Shown here one piece after another: positions 1-6,972 of a stretch of DNA of 64,000 nt (within the stretch, counting starts at the first letter, position 1; the number at the start of each line of letters is the position of its first letter). Under the pieces are notes generated by a model that was not told where the DNA came from, did no database searches, and was given only the letters and a program-made list of their open reading frames with translations. The DNA is from Parendozoicomonas haliclonae (GTDB taxonomy: Bacteria; Pseudomonadota; Gammaproteobacteria; Pseudomonadales; Endozoicomonadaceae). Position numbers and translations under genes: made by a program. The stretch lies in assembly GCF_900174585.1 (NCBI RefSeq), contig NZ_FWPT01000012.1, positions 1 through 64,000 of the forward strand. Direction: 5' to 3'.

Positions 1-108
1 ACTTGATCCCCTGAAGAGCCGTTCAAGACCAGGACGTTGATAGGCTGGGTGTGTAAGCGTTGTGAGGCGTTGAGCTAACCAGTACTAATGACTCGTGCGG
101 CTTGACCA
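1..108 (+). rRNA. rrl: 23S ribosomal RNA, 3' end (partial)
   Basis: The first ~108 bases match the conserved 3' end of bacterial 23S rRNA: the segments GAGCTAACCAGTACTAATGA and CGTGCGGCTTGACC are near-identical to the E. coli terminus. The gene is cut by the left edge of the window. The exact processed 3' end is estimated from the E. coli end. No tRNA is visible in the 120-base spacer before the 5S gene. Confidence 0.95.
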
Positions 109-228
109 TATAACGCCAAAGCGATCTAAAAGATCCGATAACGCGATAAACGATCGACACATACTAAGTGTCAGCAACTAACAGACAGATTTCATAGATT
201 GTTGTCGAAAGACAGCAATCACCGTTTT

Positions 229-347
229 CGCCTGGCGACCAAAGAGCTTTGGAACCACCTGACTCCATCCCGAACTCAGCAGTGAAACGAAGCATCGCCG
301 ATGGTAGTGTGGGGCCTCCCCATGTGAGAGTAGGTCATCGCCAGGCA
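229..347 (+). rRNA. rrf: 5S ribosomal RNA
   Basis: The segment has the paired 5S ends (GCCTGGCGA at the start, TCGCCAGGC at the end) and the conserved internal segments CCGAACTCAGCAGTGAAACG and GATGGTAGTGTGGGG. Its length of about 119 bases is normal. It follows the 23S 3' end and closes the rRNA operon. Ends were placed by pairing and by analogy with E. coli. Confidence 0.95.
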
Positions 348-355
348 CTTATTAG

Positions 356-388
356 AAAACCCGATTATCGAAAGATGATCGGGTTTTT
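356..388 (+). terminator. Intrinsic terminator of the rRNA operon
   Basis: A 13-bp stem (AAACCCGATTATC with GATGATCGGGTTT, one G-T wobble) closed by a GAAA tetraloop is followed by a T-run. It lies 9 bases after the 5S gene. Confidence 0.9.
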
Positions 389-476
389 GCTATTTGGAAT
401 TCTATCCGCGCATATGCCGGAATTAGTATTACTCCTCCCGCTCCAGCAATACGTCCCTGTATTGAGTCGCTAGCGG

Positions 477-548
477 GGCTTCCTGCCCCTTGGCTGAGTA
501 ATACAAATTCCAGCTGTCAGCACCGCATTTGTTGCCTGATTTTTACCG
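477..548 (+). repeat. Degenerate direct repeat, copy 1
   Basis: This ~72-base segment is about 80% identical to 650-722. Shared stretches include ATACAAAT, CAGCACCG and TTGTTGCCTGATTTTTA. It lies in the gene-free region after the rRNA operon. Its function is unknown; it may be the remnant of an intergenic repeat family. Confidence 0.75.
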
Positions 549-557
549 CGATCTTCT

Positions 558-583
558 CATTCCTACGGTCCTCCGTAGGAATG
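558..583. repeat. Perfect palindromic hairpin between the direct repeats
   Basis: CATTCCTACGG and its exact reverse complement CCGTAGGAATG are separated by TCCT, giving an 11-bp stem with a 4-base loop. There is no T-run, so it is not an obvious terminator. A similar hairpin follows at 617-641. Confidence 0.75.
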
Positions 584-616
584 ACTACCTGATAGTACCA
601 AGCCCTTAATAGCATG

Positions 617-641
617 GGTTACTACGCAGAGCGTGGTAACC
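617..641. repeat. Second palindromic hairpin between the direct repeats
   Basis: GGTTACTACGC pairs with GCGTGGTAACC (one G-T wobble) around an AGA loop. Size and base pattern resemble the hairpin at 558-583, so the two may be related small palindromic repeats. Confidence 0.65.
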
Positions 642-649
642 AGGGTGTG

Positions 650-722
650 GGCATCCTGCCCTTTGGCAGAGCAATACAAATCCCGACTTGGCAGCACCGT
701 ACTTGTTGCCTGATTTTTAACG
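650..722 (+). repeat. Degenerate direct repeat, copy 2
   Basis: Second copy of the ~72-base repeat at 477-548, in the same orientation. It ends 51 bases before the start codon of the next gene, so it may lie in that gene's leader. Confidence 0.75.
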
Positions 723-773
723 AGAAAGGAAAAATTATGCTTAACTCTTCTCCGACTTCGGGGGAGGTATGCA

Positions 774-1268
774 TTGTTAATACGTGATGGTTGGCAGGTT
801 CTTGCTCTCGTCTTTTTCTCACTTTGTTCTTATGCAGAGGAGCAGCCTGAATTATCTAATGTATCCTATGCTATCGAAGCCAGCTTCCACACTATCCATT
901 TCCATCATAACGATGAGCACAATGATCGGCAGAATCTGATTGGGATCGAAAGAAGGGACGCTTCCACGGTAATGGGCGCAACAGTATTTAAGAACTCGTT
1001 CAATCAGGATTCACAATATATTTATTGGGGGAAACGTTTCCCCTTACAAGATTCGGAATACGGTCTGCGAGCGCGAGTGACATTTGGCCTTCTGCATGGT
1101 TATCGTGGGGAGTATAAAAACAAGATTCCGTTGAATCGCTTTGGTGTGGCTCCAGCCATCCTTCCTTCACTTGGATATACCACACGTTATATTGAGGGTG
1201 ATGTGGTATTGCTGGGAATCAATGCGCTGCTTTTCACGATCTCCATCCCTTTTGCTTTTTCTCAATAG
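774..1268 (+). CDS. Small exported protein of unknown function, possible outer-membrane barrel
   Basis: The 164-residue product begins with a hydrophobic segment (about residues 8-20) ending in SYA, which looks like a signal peptide. The mature part has alternating polar/hydrophobic stretches, a cluster SFHTIHFHHNDEHN, and a hydrophobic C-terminus ending in FAFSQ. I infer a small beta-barrel or periplasmic protein and do not recognise the family. The start is the TTG at 774: it lies six bases after a strong GGGGAGG ribosome-binding site, whereas the nearby ATG at 769 opens a frame of only three codons. The gene stands alone between the repeat region and dsbA. Confidence 0.6.
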   Translation: MLIRDGWQVLALVFFSLCSYAEEQPELSNVSYAIEASFHTIHFHHNDEHNDRQNLIGIERRDASTVMGATVFKNSFNQDSQYIYWGKRFPLQDSEYGLRARVTFGLLHGYRGEYKNKIPLNRFGVAPAILPSLGYTTRYIEGDVVLLGINALLFTISIPFAFSQ

Positions 1269-1390
1269 CCTGTTTCACGACACATTTTTATACATTCACG
1301 CCAAGTCTATTACGACTCTGCCCTGTGCCTGTCTCTGAGATTTTGAGAGAATGCGGTAGTTACTTATAAAAACAATCACAGGGGTGCGTT

Positions 1391-2020
1391 GTGATAAAAG
1401 CTATAAAAGTATTGGTGGCGCTGCTTATTTTGGCGCCAATGGCCGCTCTGGCTGCTGATTACCAAGAGGGGAAGCATTACTTCAAACTGGATACTCCGGT
1501 CTCTACCAAAGCTTCTGGCAAGGTCGAGGTGGCTGAGGCCTTCTGGTATGGCTGTCCTCATTGCTACACGCTGGAGCCGGTTCTGAATGCTTGGAAGAAC
1601 AAGCTGCCTGAGCATGCCGAGTTCCGTAAAGTGCCAGCTCAGTTCAGCAAAACCTGGAGAACCCACGGTCAGCTCTATTTCGCTCTGGACTCCCTGGATA
1701 TCCCTAAGTCTGTTCATGACGATGTGTTCAATGCGATTCACAAGCAGAACCGTAAGCTGTCTACCCGTGATGAGATGGTGAGCTTTGTAAAGGCTTATGG
1801 TGTCTCTGAGGCGGCCTTTGACAAGGCGTTTAAATCCTTCAAGGTACGTAATGAAATGCGTCAGGCGGATGCGGTGGTGAAAGGCTCGCGTATTGCTGGT
1901 GTTCCGGCGCTGATTATCAATGGCAAGTATCGTATTTCTGCCCAGTCAGCCGGTGGTAATGCGGAAATGCTGAAGGTTGCGGATTATCTGATCGAGCAGG
2001 AGAAGAAGCAGCTGAACTGA
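1391..2020 (+). CDS. dsbA: Thiol:disulfide interchange protein DsbA
   Basis: This 209-residue periplasmic oxidase introduces disulfide bonds into exported proteins and is normally re-oxidised by DsbB. Residues 1-21 form a signal peptide ending in AALA. The active site CPHC is at residues 55-58, and the cis-proline loop GVPAL is near residue 172, as in the thioredoxin-like DsbA family. Length matches the family (about 208). The start is GTG 1391, with AGGGG a few bases upstream. DsbA commonly supports pilin and PilY1 folding, so it may serve the pilus genes further along; that link is inferred. A hairpin follows at 2063-2110. Confidence 0.95.
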   Translation: MIKAIKVLVALLILAPMAALAADYQEGKHYFKLDTPVSTKASGKVEVAEAFWYGCPHCYTLEPVLNAWKNKLPEHAEFRKVPAQFSKTWRTHGQLYFALDSLDIPKSVHDDVFNAIHKQNRKLSTRDEMVSFVKAYGVSEAAFDKAFKSFKVRNEMRQADAVVKGSRIAGVPALIINGKYRISAQSAGGNAEMLKVADYLIEQEKKQLN

Positions 2021-2062
2021 TCGTTTTATCGTAATCAGTCAGGCTTCTCCCCCATCATTAAT

Positions 2063-2110
2063 AAGCCTCGTTGAAGTGGAGCAAGAAATTATTTCACTTC
2101 GACGAGGCTT
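2063..2110. terminator. Convergent hairpin between dsbA and the coiled-coil gene
   Basis: AAGCCTCGTTGAAGTG pairs with CACTTCGACGAGGCTT (one mismatch) across a 16-base loop, followed on the plus strand by a T-rich stretch. It overlaps the last codons of the minus-strand gene and probably stops transcription from both sides. Confidence 0.7.
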
Positions 2111-2589
2111 TCTATTTTCTCTTTCACTTCTTTAGGAATGGCACGCATCCGTGGCCAGGCTACGGATGGTTTGTCATCTTCAATGTTCATATGAGGCATC
2201 TTGGTGCAGCCGCTCTTTCTGTCCAGCAGGCGGAGATTGTAGTCTGGTTGTTCGCTGCTCTCGCTTTCTGGATCGATCTCCAGATAGACCGCCCAGCTTT
2301 TGTCATTGGATTCCCAGTGCGGTTCCTGAAGGATTTTCAGGGTTTCCAGATGCTGCGCCATATCGACCATATTGGACTGACGACTTTGCTGGTCTTTCTG
2401 GGCTTGCTTGAGTTTGGTTTTCAGTGAGGAAACTTCAGCGTTCTTGCTGCGGTTTTCTTCCTGCAGACGTTTGATCTGGGCTTTCAAGCGCTTTGGGTTG
2501 TCTGCCTGCAGAGCTTTGTTCTCTGCCTGCAACTGTTTGAGCTGTTCCTGCAGTTCTTCTATGGAGATTGCTTCGGTCGAGTGGGACAT
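2089..2589 (-). CDS. Coiled-coil protein of unknown function
   Basis: The 166-residue product has no signal peptide. Residues 8-90 are a nearly continuous heptad-rich coiled coil (repeated LQ, LK, AEN and QEE patterns). A compact acidic C-terminal domain follows, with a WAVYLEIDPES strand and a CTKMPHMNIEDD segment. I do not recognise the family. It is transcribed alone toward dsbA, from which it is separated by a shared terminator hairpin. A cytoplasmic structural or adaptor role is possible but unproven. Confidence 0.65.
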   Translation of the reverse strand: MSHSTEAISIEELQEQLKQLQAENKALQADNPKRLKAQIKRLQEENRSKNAEVSSLKTKLKQAQKDQQSRQSNMVDMAQHLETLKILQEPHWESNDKSWAVYLEIDPESESSEQPDYNLRLLDRKSGCTKMPHMNIEDDKPSVAWPRMRAIPKEVKEKIESLVEVK

Positions 2590-2719
2590 ACTACTTACAG
2601 ATCCGCCAAAAAGTAGGGGAGTGTATCACCATGAATCCAAAATCGCTGCCCTTACAAAGGTAAAGACTGGATAAAGTCGTTGAGTATTGGTTTCGGGAGG
2701 ATGCTGTGAAGAAGCAGGG

Positions 2720-2744
2720 CGGGAAGGCGAGAGTCGCCTTCCCG
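2720..2744 (-). terminator. Hairpin downstream of the small heat-shock gene
   Basis: CGGGAAGGCGA and TCGCCTTCCCG form a perfect 11-bp stem with a GAG loop, 20 bases after the ibpA-type stop codon. The T-run on the minus strand is poor, so it may act as a 3' stabiliser as much as a terminator. Confidence 0.6.
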
Positions 2745-2764
2745 AAAGATAGCTTTATTTCATA

Positions 2765-3217
2765 TCAGCTGTTTTCATTTTCCAGCAGCTGACTGCCACC
2801 AATATTGATCTTGCGGGGCTTCATGGCCTCGGGGATTTCACGAACCAGATCAATATGAAGCAGGCCATTCTCCATGGCGGCGGTGGTTACTCGAACATGG
2901 TCAGCCAGTTGGAAACGGCGCTCAAAGTTGCGCTCAGCGATACCCTGATACAGGTATTTGCGCTCGGTTTTATCTTCCGCCTTTTTGCCTTTAACGATCA
3001 GCATGTTTTCGCGGCTTTCCAGATCCAGTTCTTCTTCCTGGAAACCGGCAACAGCCATGGTGATACGGTAGCTGTTCTCGTCAAGCAGTTCGATATTGTA
3101 CGGAGGGTAACCGTTCTGGTTGCCAGAGTGGTTGATGTTTTCCAGCATGCTGGCGATACGGTCAAAGCCGATAGCGGAGCGGTACAGGGGAGACAGATCG
3201 AAGTCGATAGTACGCAT
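2765..3217 (-). CDS. ibpA: Small heat-shock protein (Hsp20/IbpA family)
   Basis: The 150-residue chaperone belongs to the alpha-crystallin family, which binds unfolding proteins and hands them to DnaK/ClpB. The alpha-crystallin domain spans about residues 35-130, with the strands [20 protein letters not shown] and [13 protein letters not shown]. The N-terminal [20 protein letters not shown] is the IbpA/IbpB signature. The C-terminal anchor is PRKINI. It is monocistronic. A sigma-32 promoter (3334-3361) lies about 115 bases upstream, leaving a long leader that may act as an RNA thermometer. Only one copy is visible, so the choice between ibpA and ibpB is nominal. Confidence 0.93.
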   Translation of the reverse strand: MRTIDFDLSPLYRSAIGFDRIASMLENINHSGNQNGYPPYNIELLDENSYRITMAVAGFQEEELDLESRENMLIVKGKKAEDKTERKYLYQGIAERNFERRFQLADHVRVTTAAMENGLLHIDLVREIPEAMKPRKINIGGSQLLENENS

Positions 3218-3327
3218 AACTCTATCCTCATAATGAGCAATAAATTTCAGATTGTTGACCTTCCATCGGACAGGTCGTTAAAGAGATCCCTGTTTATGCC
3301 GTGTCGGACTAAGGCGATCTCTCTTAC
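3218..3327 (-). promoter_or_regulatory. Long 5' leader of ibpA, possible ROSE-type RNA thermometer
   Basis: About 110 bases separate the inferred transcription start from the ibpA ATG. Just before the start codon the minus strand reads TTGCTCATTATGAGGATAG: a UUGCU element close to an AGGA ribosome-binding site, the arrangement known from ROSE thermometers of small heat-shock genes. The local pairing CUCA/UGAG would mask the site. The call rests on pattern resemblance only. Confidence 0.5.
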
Positions 3328-3333
3328 TCATGA

Positions 3334-3361
3334 ATATGTGGGCAGAGTTTATGACTTCAAG
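3334..3361 (-). promoter_or_regulatory. Sigma-32 (heat-shock) promoter of ibpA
   Basis: On the minus strand, CTTGAA (3356-3361) is followed after exactly 13 bases by CCCACATAT (3334-3342). This is close to the E. coli RpoH consensus CTTGAA-N13-15-CCCCATNT. It points at the small heat-shock gene. Confidence 0.8.
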
Positions 3362-3377
3362 TAGATCTGAAAAATTA

Positions 3378-3908
3378 TTATAAATTTTCTTTGCGCATGT
3401 GATCTTTACGCACTTTTTCTTCGAGGGCGTAATCGAGCATCTTGCTGTTATCGAACAGGAAGCGACCGGTAAAGTCTTTGCCTTCCAGCATCATCGGAAT
3501 CCACAGGTAATCATCTTCCCACATTTCCTCGTAAGGAATTTTATCGAGATCAAACCAGAGTGGTTCGGCTTCATCTGTCTCGGTTGGTGTGCCCGTATAT
3601 TCATTGGTGGTGTAAATATGCACATGCATGGCCAGACCATCGACAAACTGAAACAGGTTATCGCCATGGTAGGTCAGTGCTCCCGGGGTGATCAGCAGCT
3701 CTTCCTGAAGCTCACGGCTTGCACATTGCTCAAGGGTTTCGCCCGGATCGAGCTTGCCTCCCGGGCCGTTGATCTTGCCCATGCCCAGCCCGCGCTTCTT
3801 GCGGATCAGCAGAATCTTTCCATCCTGAATAACGAAGAGCAGCGTCGCATGCGTCGTGGGTTGCCAGTTGTCCCAGTCGATATCCGCAAGGCTGGTTGGG
3901 TTGTTCAT
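3378..3908 (-). CDS. Nudix hydrolase, MutT/MTH1-like (probable oxidised-nucleotide sanitiser)
   Basis: The 176-residue cytoplasmic protein carries a Nudix box at residues 51-73: G51, E57, R65-E66, E69-E70. The usual glycine near the end of the box is leucine (L72). The upstream segment GMGKINGPGGKLDPGE resembles the MTH1/NUDT1 subfamily, which hydrolyses 8-oxo-dGTP and similar damaged nucleotides. That substrate is inferred from the family. It lies 77 bases after the LpxL-type gene on the same strand, with an intrinsic terminator between, so it is probably transcribed separately. Confidence 0.85.
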   Translation of the reverse strand: MNNPTSLADIDWDNWQPTTHATLLFVIQDGKILLIRKKRGLGMGKINGPGGKLDPGETLEQCASRELQEELLITPGALTYHGDNLFQFVDGLAMHVHIYTTNEYTGTPTETDEAEPLWFDLDKIPYEEMWEDDYLWIPMMLEGKDFTGRFLFDNSKMLDYALEEKVRKDHMRKENL

Positions 3909-3933
3909 AGGATCTCCGGGCGATCAGAAGGCA

Positions 3934-3958
3934 TAAAAAAGGGCATCCAAGATGCCCT
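3934..3958 (-). terminator. Intrinsic terminator after the LpxL-type gene
   Basis: On the minus strand the stem GGGCATC/GATGCCC with a 3-base loop is followed by six T residues. Confidence 0.85.
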
Positions 3959-3985
3959 GATAATAAATGGTAATAATTGTCGACG

Positions 3986-4990
3986 TCAGCGTTTTTTCTG
4001 TTTCTTTTCTTTCTTGCCGTAGAGTGACTCTTCACCTTCCGGACGCGTCTTAAAGCGACGGTGCTGCCACAGATACTGTTCCGGGTGCTGACGGATAAAA
4101 TCTTCGGTCAGCTTGTTGATACGACAGGTGTCTTCCCAAGTGTCATCGGTCGGGAAGTTAACCATTGGCTTGGCGAAATCAACGGTGTAGCGATTGCATT
4201 CATAATCCAGCCAGAAGGTACCCATGGAGACCTTGGCATTGCTCAGGCGGGCAAAGTCAGACACGCTGGGAATAGTTGCCGCTGGAATGCCAAAGTAAGG
4301 CACAAACAGACTGCGCTTTTTGCCCATATCCTGATCCGGCAGGATAATGCCGATCTCACCCTGTTCCATAAAGTGGAGCAGATCCTTGACCTGCTTGCGG
4401 GGAATAAAGCGGGATTTGTACGGGTAGCGGTTACGCATTACGCCACTGACATACTCATAAACAGGATTGTCGTGTACCCGGTAGAGAATATTGAAGGAGG
4501 TATGTTCGCTGGCAATGCGGCAGGCCATTTCTACACAGGTCATGTGCAGGCAGCTCACCAGTACGCCCTGGCCGCTCTCCTGAATCTCCTGAAAGCGTTC
4601 CAGTCCATGGAAGCTGGTCAGCCGGGCAATGCGTTTGCTGGAGGAAAACCAGGCGACACCGGGCTCGACAAGAGCGATACCAATCGCTTCAAAGTTCTGG
4701 ACCAGAATGCGTTCACGCTCTTCCGAAGACTTTTCCGGGAAGCACAGCTCCAGGTTGCGGCGCGTTACCTTGACCCGGGAACCACCAATCTTCATAAACA
4801 GACGGCCAATGCCACGTCCGATAGCCAGAACCCAGCTAAATGGCAGGCGACCTACCAGAAACAGGAACAGGATCAGCAGCCACAGGCCCCAGTGACGGGG
4901 ATGCAGGTAAGACAGCTGGAAGCGGTAGCTGTGGGTGTACGCCCTTTCCTGGAAGGGAACTGATGAGTCAAACTCCGGGTTCAAAGCCAT
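3986..4990 (-). CDS. lpxL: Lipid A biosynthesis acyltransferase (LpxL/LpxM family)
   Basis: The 334-residue inner-membrane enzyme would transfer a secondary acyl chain from acyl-ACP to Kdo2-lipid IVA. A hydrophobic segment at residues 34-50 anchors the N-terminus. The catalytic H-x4-E motif is HMTCVE (H149, E154). The C-terminal signature WQHRRFKTRPEGE is typical of the family. The extreme C-terminus is very lysine-rich (KKEKKQKKR). LpxL and LpxM cannot be separated with confidence by eye. The gene lies downstream of the purine permease on the same strand but is separated from it by two hairpins. Confidence 0.85.
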   Translation of the reverse strand: MALNPEFDSSVPFQERAYTHSYRFQLSYLHPRHWGLWLLILFLFLVGRLPFSWVLAIGRGIGRLFMKIGGSRVKVTRRNLELCFPEKSSEERERILVQNFEAIGIALVEPGVAWFSSSKRIARLTSFHGLERFQEIQESGQGVLVSCLHMTCVEMACRIASEHTSFNILYRVHDNPVYEYVSGVMRNRYPYKSRFIPRKQVKDLLHFMEQGEIGIILPDQDMGKKRSLFVPYFGIPAATIPSVSDFARLSNAKVSMGTFWLDYECNRYTVDFAKPMVNFPTDDTWEDTCRINKLTEDFIRQHPEQYLWQHRRFKTRPEGEESLYGKKEKKQKKR

Positions 4991-5040
4991 TCTCGAGTAA
5001 AAGTTCTGATCGGGGCATTATACCGGAAGGATGGCGCCAT

Positions 5041-5064
5041 AAACCTCCCTCTTTACGGAGGTTT
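5041..5064. repeat. Small hairpin upstream of the LpxL-type gene
   Basis: AAACCTCC and GGAGGTTT form a perfect 8-bp stem with an 8-base loop. It lies 50 bases upstream of the acyltransferase start. There is no T-run. It may be part of its leader or a remnant terminator. Confidence 0.5.
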
Positions 5065-5104
5065 GTTAGCTTTATGTTACGGCGGTTTTTTCTTGAGAGG
5101 GCGT

Positions 5105-5144
5105 CCCCAGCCTGCACACCCGTTTCAGAGAGTGCAGGCTGGGG
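5105..5144 (-). terminator. Strong hairpin after the purine permease
   Basis: CCCCAGCCTGCAC and GTGCAGGCTGGGG form a perfect 13-bp GC-rich stem around a 14-base loop, 14 bases after the permease stop codon. The following minus-strand sequence has no T-run, so termination may be weak or need help. Confidence 0.6.
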
Positions 5145-5158
5145 AGTGTTCAAGGCTA

Positions 5159-6448
5159 TCAGGCGATAACAAACTTGATAGAGAACAGGATGGTCAGGAA
5201 GATCATGGCAGGCGTAATCTCCTTGTAGCGGCCGGACAGCAGCTTGATACCGGTCCAGGAGATAATGCCGAAAGCGATACCAGTGGCGATGGAGTAGGTC
5301 AGAGGCATAGCCAGTGCGGCAATACCCACCGGGGTCACATCGGTAATATCATCCCAATCGACAGTGGTCAGGCTGTGGGTCATCAGCACAGCTACAAAGA
5401 TCAGAGCCGGTGCGGTTGCATAAGCTGGAATCGCAGCAGCCAGCGGCGAGAAGAACAGTGCCACCAAGAATAGAATACCCACGACCACAGCCGTTAGACC
5501 TGTACGGCCGCCGACAGCGATACCTGCACCACTTTCTACAAAACTGGTTGTTGTAGATGTGCCCAGCATGGAGCCGGCAACAGTAGCAGTACTGTCGGCC
5601 ATCAGTGCGCGACCGATACGTGGCAGGTTGCCGTCCTTGTCCAGCATCTTACCTTTCTGGGCAACCGCGATCAGGGTGCCGGAGGTATCGAACATATCCA
5701 CGAACATGAACGAGAAGATGATGGAGATCAGGCCAATCTCCAGTGCGCCGGCCAGATCCAGCTGCATCAGAGTTGGTGCAATACTTGGCGGCATGGAAAC
5801 CACACCGTTCATCTCGACCTCACCAGCCACAATGCTGAGAACGGAGATCGCCAGAATACCGATCATCACAGAACCGGGTACACCACGATAGTAAAGGGCA
5901 GCAATAATGATCAGGCCCAGGCCCGCCATCATAGGACCCCAGCTGGTCATATCGCCCATGGAAACCAGAGTGGCCGGGTTATCAACAACAATACCGGCGT
6001 TCTGCAGGCCCAGGAAACCCAGGAACAAACCGATACCTGCGCCAATACCGCCACGCAGGGAGAGAGGGATGCTGTTAATAATCCATTCGCGGACTTTAAA
6101 CGCACTCAGCAGGAAGAAGCAGATACCGGAAAAGAATACGGCACCGAGCGCTACCTGCCAGCTGTAGCCCATCTGGCCAACAACGGTAAAGGCAAAGAAT
6201 GCGTTCAGGCCCATGCCGGGTGCGAGAGCAACAGGGTAGTTTGCGTAGAAGCCCATAATGAAACAGCCGATGGTGGCTGCCAGACAGGTCGCTACAAAAA
6301 CTGCTCCCTGATCCATGCCTGCCGCAGCGAGCAGACTCGGGTTCACGAAGATAATGTACGCCATGGTCAGGAAGGTTGTGGAACCAGCAATAATTTCCTG
6401 ACGCACTGAGGTGTTATTCTCAGTGAGCTTAAAAAGTTTTTCTAACAT
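5159..6448 (-). CDS. Purine nucleobase permease (AzgA/GhxP subfamily of NCS2)
   Basis: The 429-residue membrane transporter imports hypoxanthine, guanine or adenine with protons. The N-terminus (MLEKLFKLTENNTSVRQEII, then AGSTTFLTMAYIIFVNP) and the segment APGMGLNAFFAF are hallmarks of the AzgA/GhxP group. About 12-14 hydrophobic segments run through the protein, and a DMFDTSGTLIAVA motif sits near the middle. I place the start at 6448 rather than at the in-frame ATG 6511, because family members begin with this sequence and the extra 21 residues do not fit. Exact substrate is unknown. A MITE lies 77 bases upstream of the start. Confidence 0.9.
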   Translation of the reverse strand: MLEKLFKLTENNTSVRQEIIAGSTTFLTMAYIIFVNPSLLAAAGMDQGAVFVATCLAATIGCFIMGFYANYPVALAPGMGLNAFFAFTVVGQMGYSWQVALGAVFFSGICFFLLSAFKVREWIINSIPLSLRGGIGAGIGLFLGFLGLQNAGIVVDNPATLVSMGDMTSWGPMMAGLGLIIIAALYYRGVPGSVMIGILAISVLSIVAGEVEMNGVVSMPPSIAPTLMQLDLAGALEIGLISIIFSFMFVDMFDTSGTLIAVAQKGKMLDKDGNLPRIGRALMADSTATVAGSMLGTSTTTSFVESGAGIAVGGRTGLTAVVVGILFLVALFFSPLAAAIPAYATAPALIFVAVLMTHSLTTVDWDDITDVTPVGIAALAMPLTYSIATGIAFGIISWTGIKLLSGRYKEITPAMIFLTILFSIKFVIA

Positions 6449-6524
6449 GCCTGTGTTTTTTGTGAGGTGTCGATAGATTCGCGGGTGAGCGAGCGAATGC
6501 AGCCAATACAATACACGTCCGTAC

Positions 6525-6792
6525 TAGGGCCTGTTGTGATTTGGTGATCGGGCTCAGCTTTCCCGAGAGTTTTCAGGGCTAGGCGTAGCGATGTAGGAAT
6601 ACTGGTGGTCTTTCAAATCGCTACAACAACGCCATGGAAGCTCTCGGGATAGCCCTTCGGGTGGAACGGAAAGCCACTCCTCGCCGCGTCAGGCTTGCTT
6701 AATGTAGGGCAACTACGATTTTCACAAGCCTTTCTAACGATGAATGGCTTTCCGCTCCACTGAGCCGCATCAGCAAATCACAACAGGCCCTA
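6525..6792. mobile_element. MITE: non-autonomous element with 17-bp perfect inverted ends and TA duplication
   Basis: The ends GGGCCTGTTGTGATTTG (6527-6543) and CAAATCACAACAGGCCC (6774-6790) are exact reverse complements. Each is flanked by TA (6525-6526 and 6791-6792), a target duplication typical of IS630/Tc1-like and some IS5-group elements. The 264-base body holds no plausible gene. A second, imperfect inverted pair lies inside: CCCGAGAG near 6563 with CTCTCGGG near 6645, and the TAGCGAT / ATCGCTA segments. I infer a deletion derivative of an insertion sequence; the parent is not in the window. Confidence 0.85.
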
Positions 6793-6972
6793 AGATGAAT
6801 CCTGTCGAACGCGTGATCAAAATGACTGACAGGGTGATTCTACAAAAGTTTAATCTTTATGAATATCTGGTGTTATTACGGCTACCTTTCTTTTGGCTTT
6901 TCACGTTTAATTGCAGGTTCCACCTGCTATTTTTTCGGCTCAACAAATATTTAGTTTGTGGATGGTTTGTGG
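6793..6972. other. AT-rich gene-free stretch between the MITE and the lipoprotein gene
   Basis: I see no gene, RNA or clear terminator here. It contains several T-runs that could end transcription from the minus-strand lipoprotein gene. Confidence 0.5.

Noticed and set aside
110-228. Possible tRNA in the 23S-5S spacer
   Set aside because: No acceptor or T-arm pattern can be found in the 120 bases.
249-473. A short frame over the 5S gene and the rRNA terminator
   Set aside because: It overlaps a structural RNA and a terminator and cannot be a gene.
6449-6511. A 21-codon N-terminal extension of the purine permease
   Set aside because: Family members start at the MLEKLF-like sequence, and the upstream ATG has no ribosome-binding site.
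6527-6790. Possible transposase gene inside the inverted repeats
   Set aside because: The body is only 264 bases, with no sizeable reading frame on either strand.
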